64,000 bases of DNA, taken from NCBI RefSeq assembly GCF_001570805.1, contig NZ_BCSJ01000013.1, forward strand, positions 301,410 through 365,409, in the 5' to 3' direction. A program made the translations under genes and the position numbers. The notes beneath the pieces were generated by a model. The model saw only the letters and a list, made by a program, of their open reading frames with translations. It was not told the DNA's origin and ran no database searches. Shown piece after piece: positions 63,962-64,000 of this stretch (position 1 is its first letter; each line of letters starts with the position of its first letter). The DNA is from Brevibacterium epidermidis NBRC 14811. GTDB taxonomy: Bacteria; Actinomycetota; Actinomycetes; Actinomycetales; Brevibacteriaceae.

Positions 63962-64000
63962 ACTACCTGACGGCGGCCCAGCAACCTCGCGCGAGGTTGC
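63962..64000. repeat. Palindromic repeat element, copy 3 (cut by window end)
   Basis: Starting 14 bp after the helD stop, ACTACCTGACGGCGGCCCAG and the centre CCTCGCGCGAGG are visible; the right arm is beyond the window edge. Visible bases match copy 1 in the left arm except for one position (GGCCC versus GGCTC). Confidence 0.85.

Overview
The window is a 64 kb piece of chromosome from a GC-rich actinobacterium, most likely a member of the Micrococcales close to Brevibacterium. The genus is inferred from gene content, not from a search. Supporting evidence is the set of actinobacterial family proteins (SepH, DUF3000, DUF3710, DUF3093, DUF4193), a coproporphyrin-type haem pathway (HemE, HemY, HemQ and an Fe-S ferrochelatase), a fused CydDC, a principal sigma factor with a long Lys/Ala/Thr-rich N-terminus, frequent GTG starts and very dense coding. 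No phage, IS element, CRISPR array, rRNA or tRNA was seen; this is mostly core chromosome.

Layout. 1-5018: end of a lactate-permease-type transporter, then a catabolic module in which a metal-site-deficient M24 hydrolase (ectoine hydrolase or creatinase type) diverges from an Lrp regulator and a class III aminotransferase. 5187-12714: glyS, a DEAD-box RNA helicase, uppS-recO, and leuA with a short Leu-codon leader peptide and attenuator-like hairpin. 12859-25475: envelope and stress genes (proline/glycine-rich membrane protein, YkuD transpeptidase lipoprotein, PGRP/LGFP amidase, DUF817 protein, penicillin-acylase-family protein, alpha/beta hydrolase, msrB, GNAT, MarR).

25562-35591: hemE-hemY-hemQ, DUF3000-rnd, dxs and acnA. 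35903-43572: TRAM-domain RNA methyltransferase, APC permease, a pair of TrkA-type K+ channel subunits, and the dut-DUF3710-OB-fold operon with DUF3093 and DUF4193. 43860-54258: small protein, ferrochelatase, sepH, the cydA-cydB-cydDC oxidase operon and a BlaI/M56 regulatory pair. 54337-64000: parE, amidase lipoprotein, principal sigma factor, DUF4192, a spermidine-synthase-like protein and a HelD-type helicase.

How the genes work together. Haem made by HemE, HemY, ferrochelatase and HemQ would supply cytochrome bd. The BlaI/M56 pair sits directly beside cydA, and a dyad lies over the predicted cydA transcription start. The cell-wall genes (uppS, transpeptidase, two amidases, sepH) are scattered rather than clustered.

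The most unusual non-coding structures are: a long palindromic repeat present three times at gene 3' ends, with a compensatory base-pair change between copies; six degenerate 23-bp tandem units in the promoter region of the M24/Lrp module; a 65-bp hairpin between leuA and recO; and an 18-bp perfect palindrome upstream of acnA. No clear new defence or mobile system was found.
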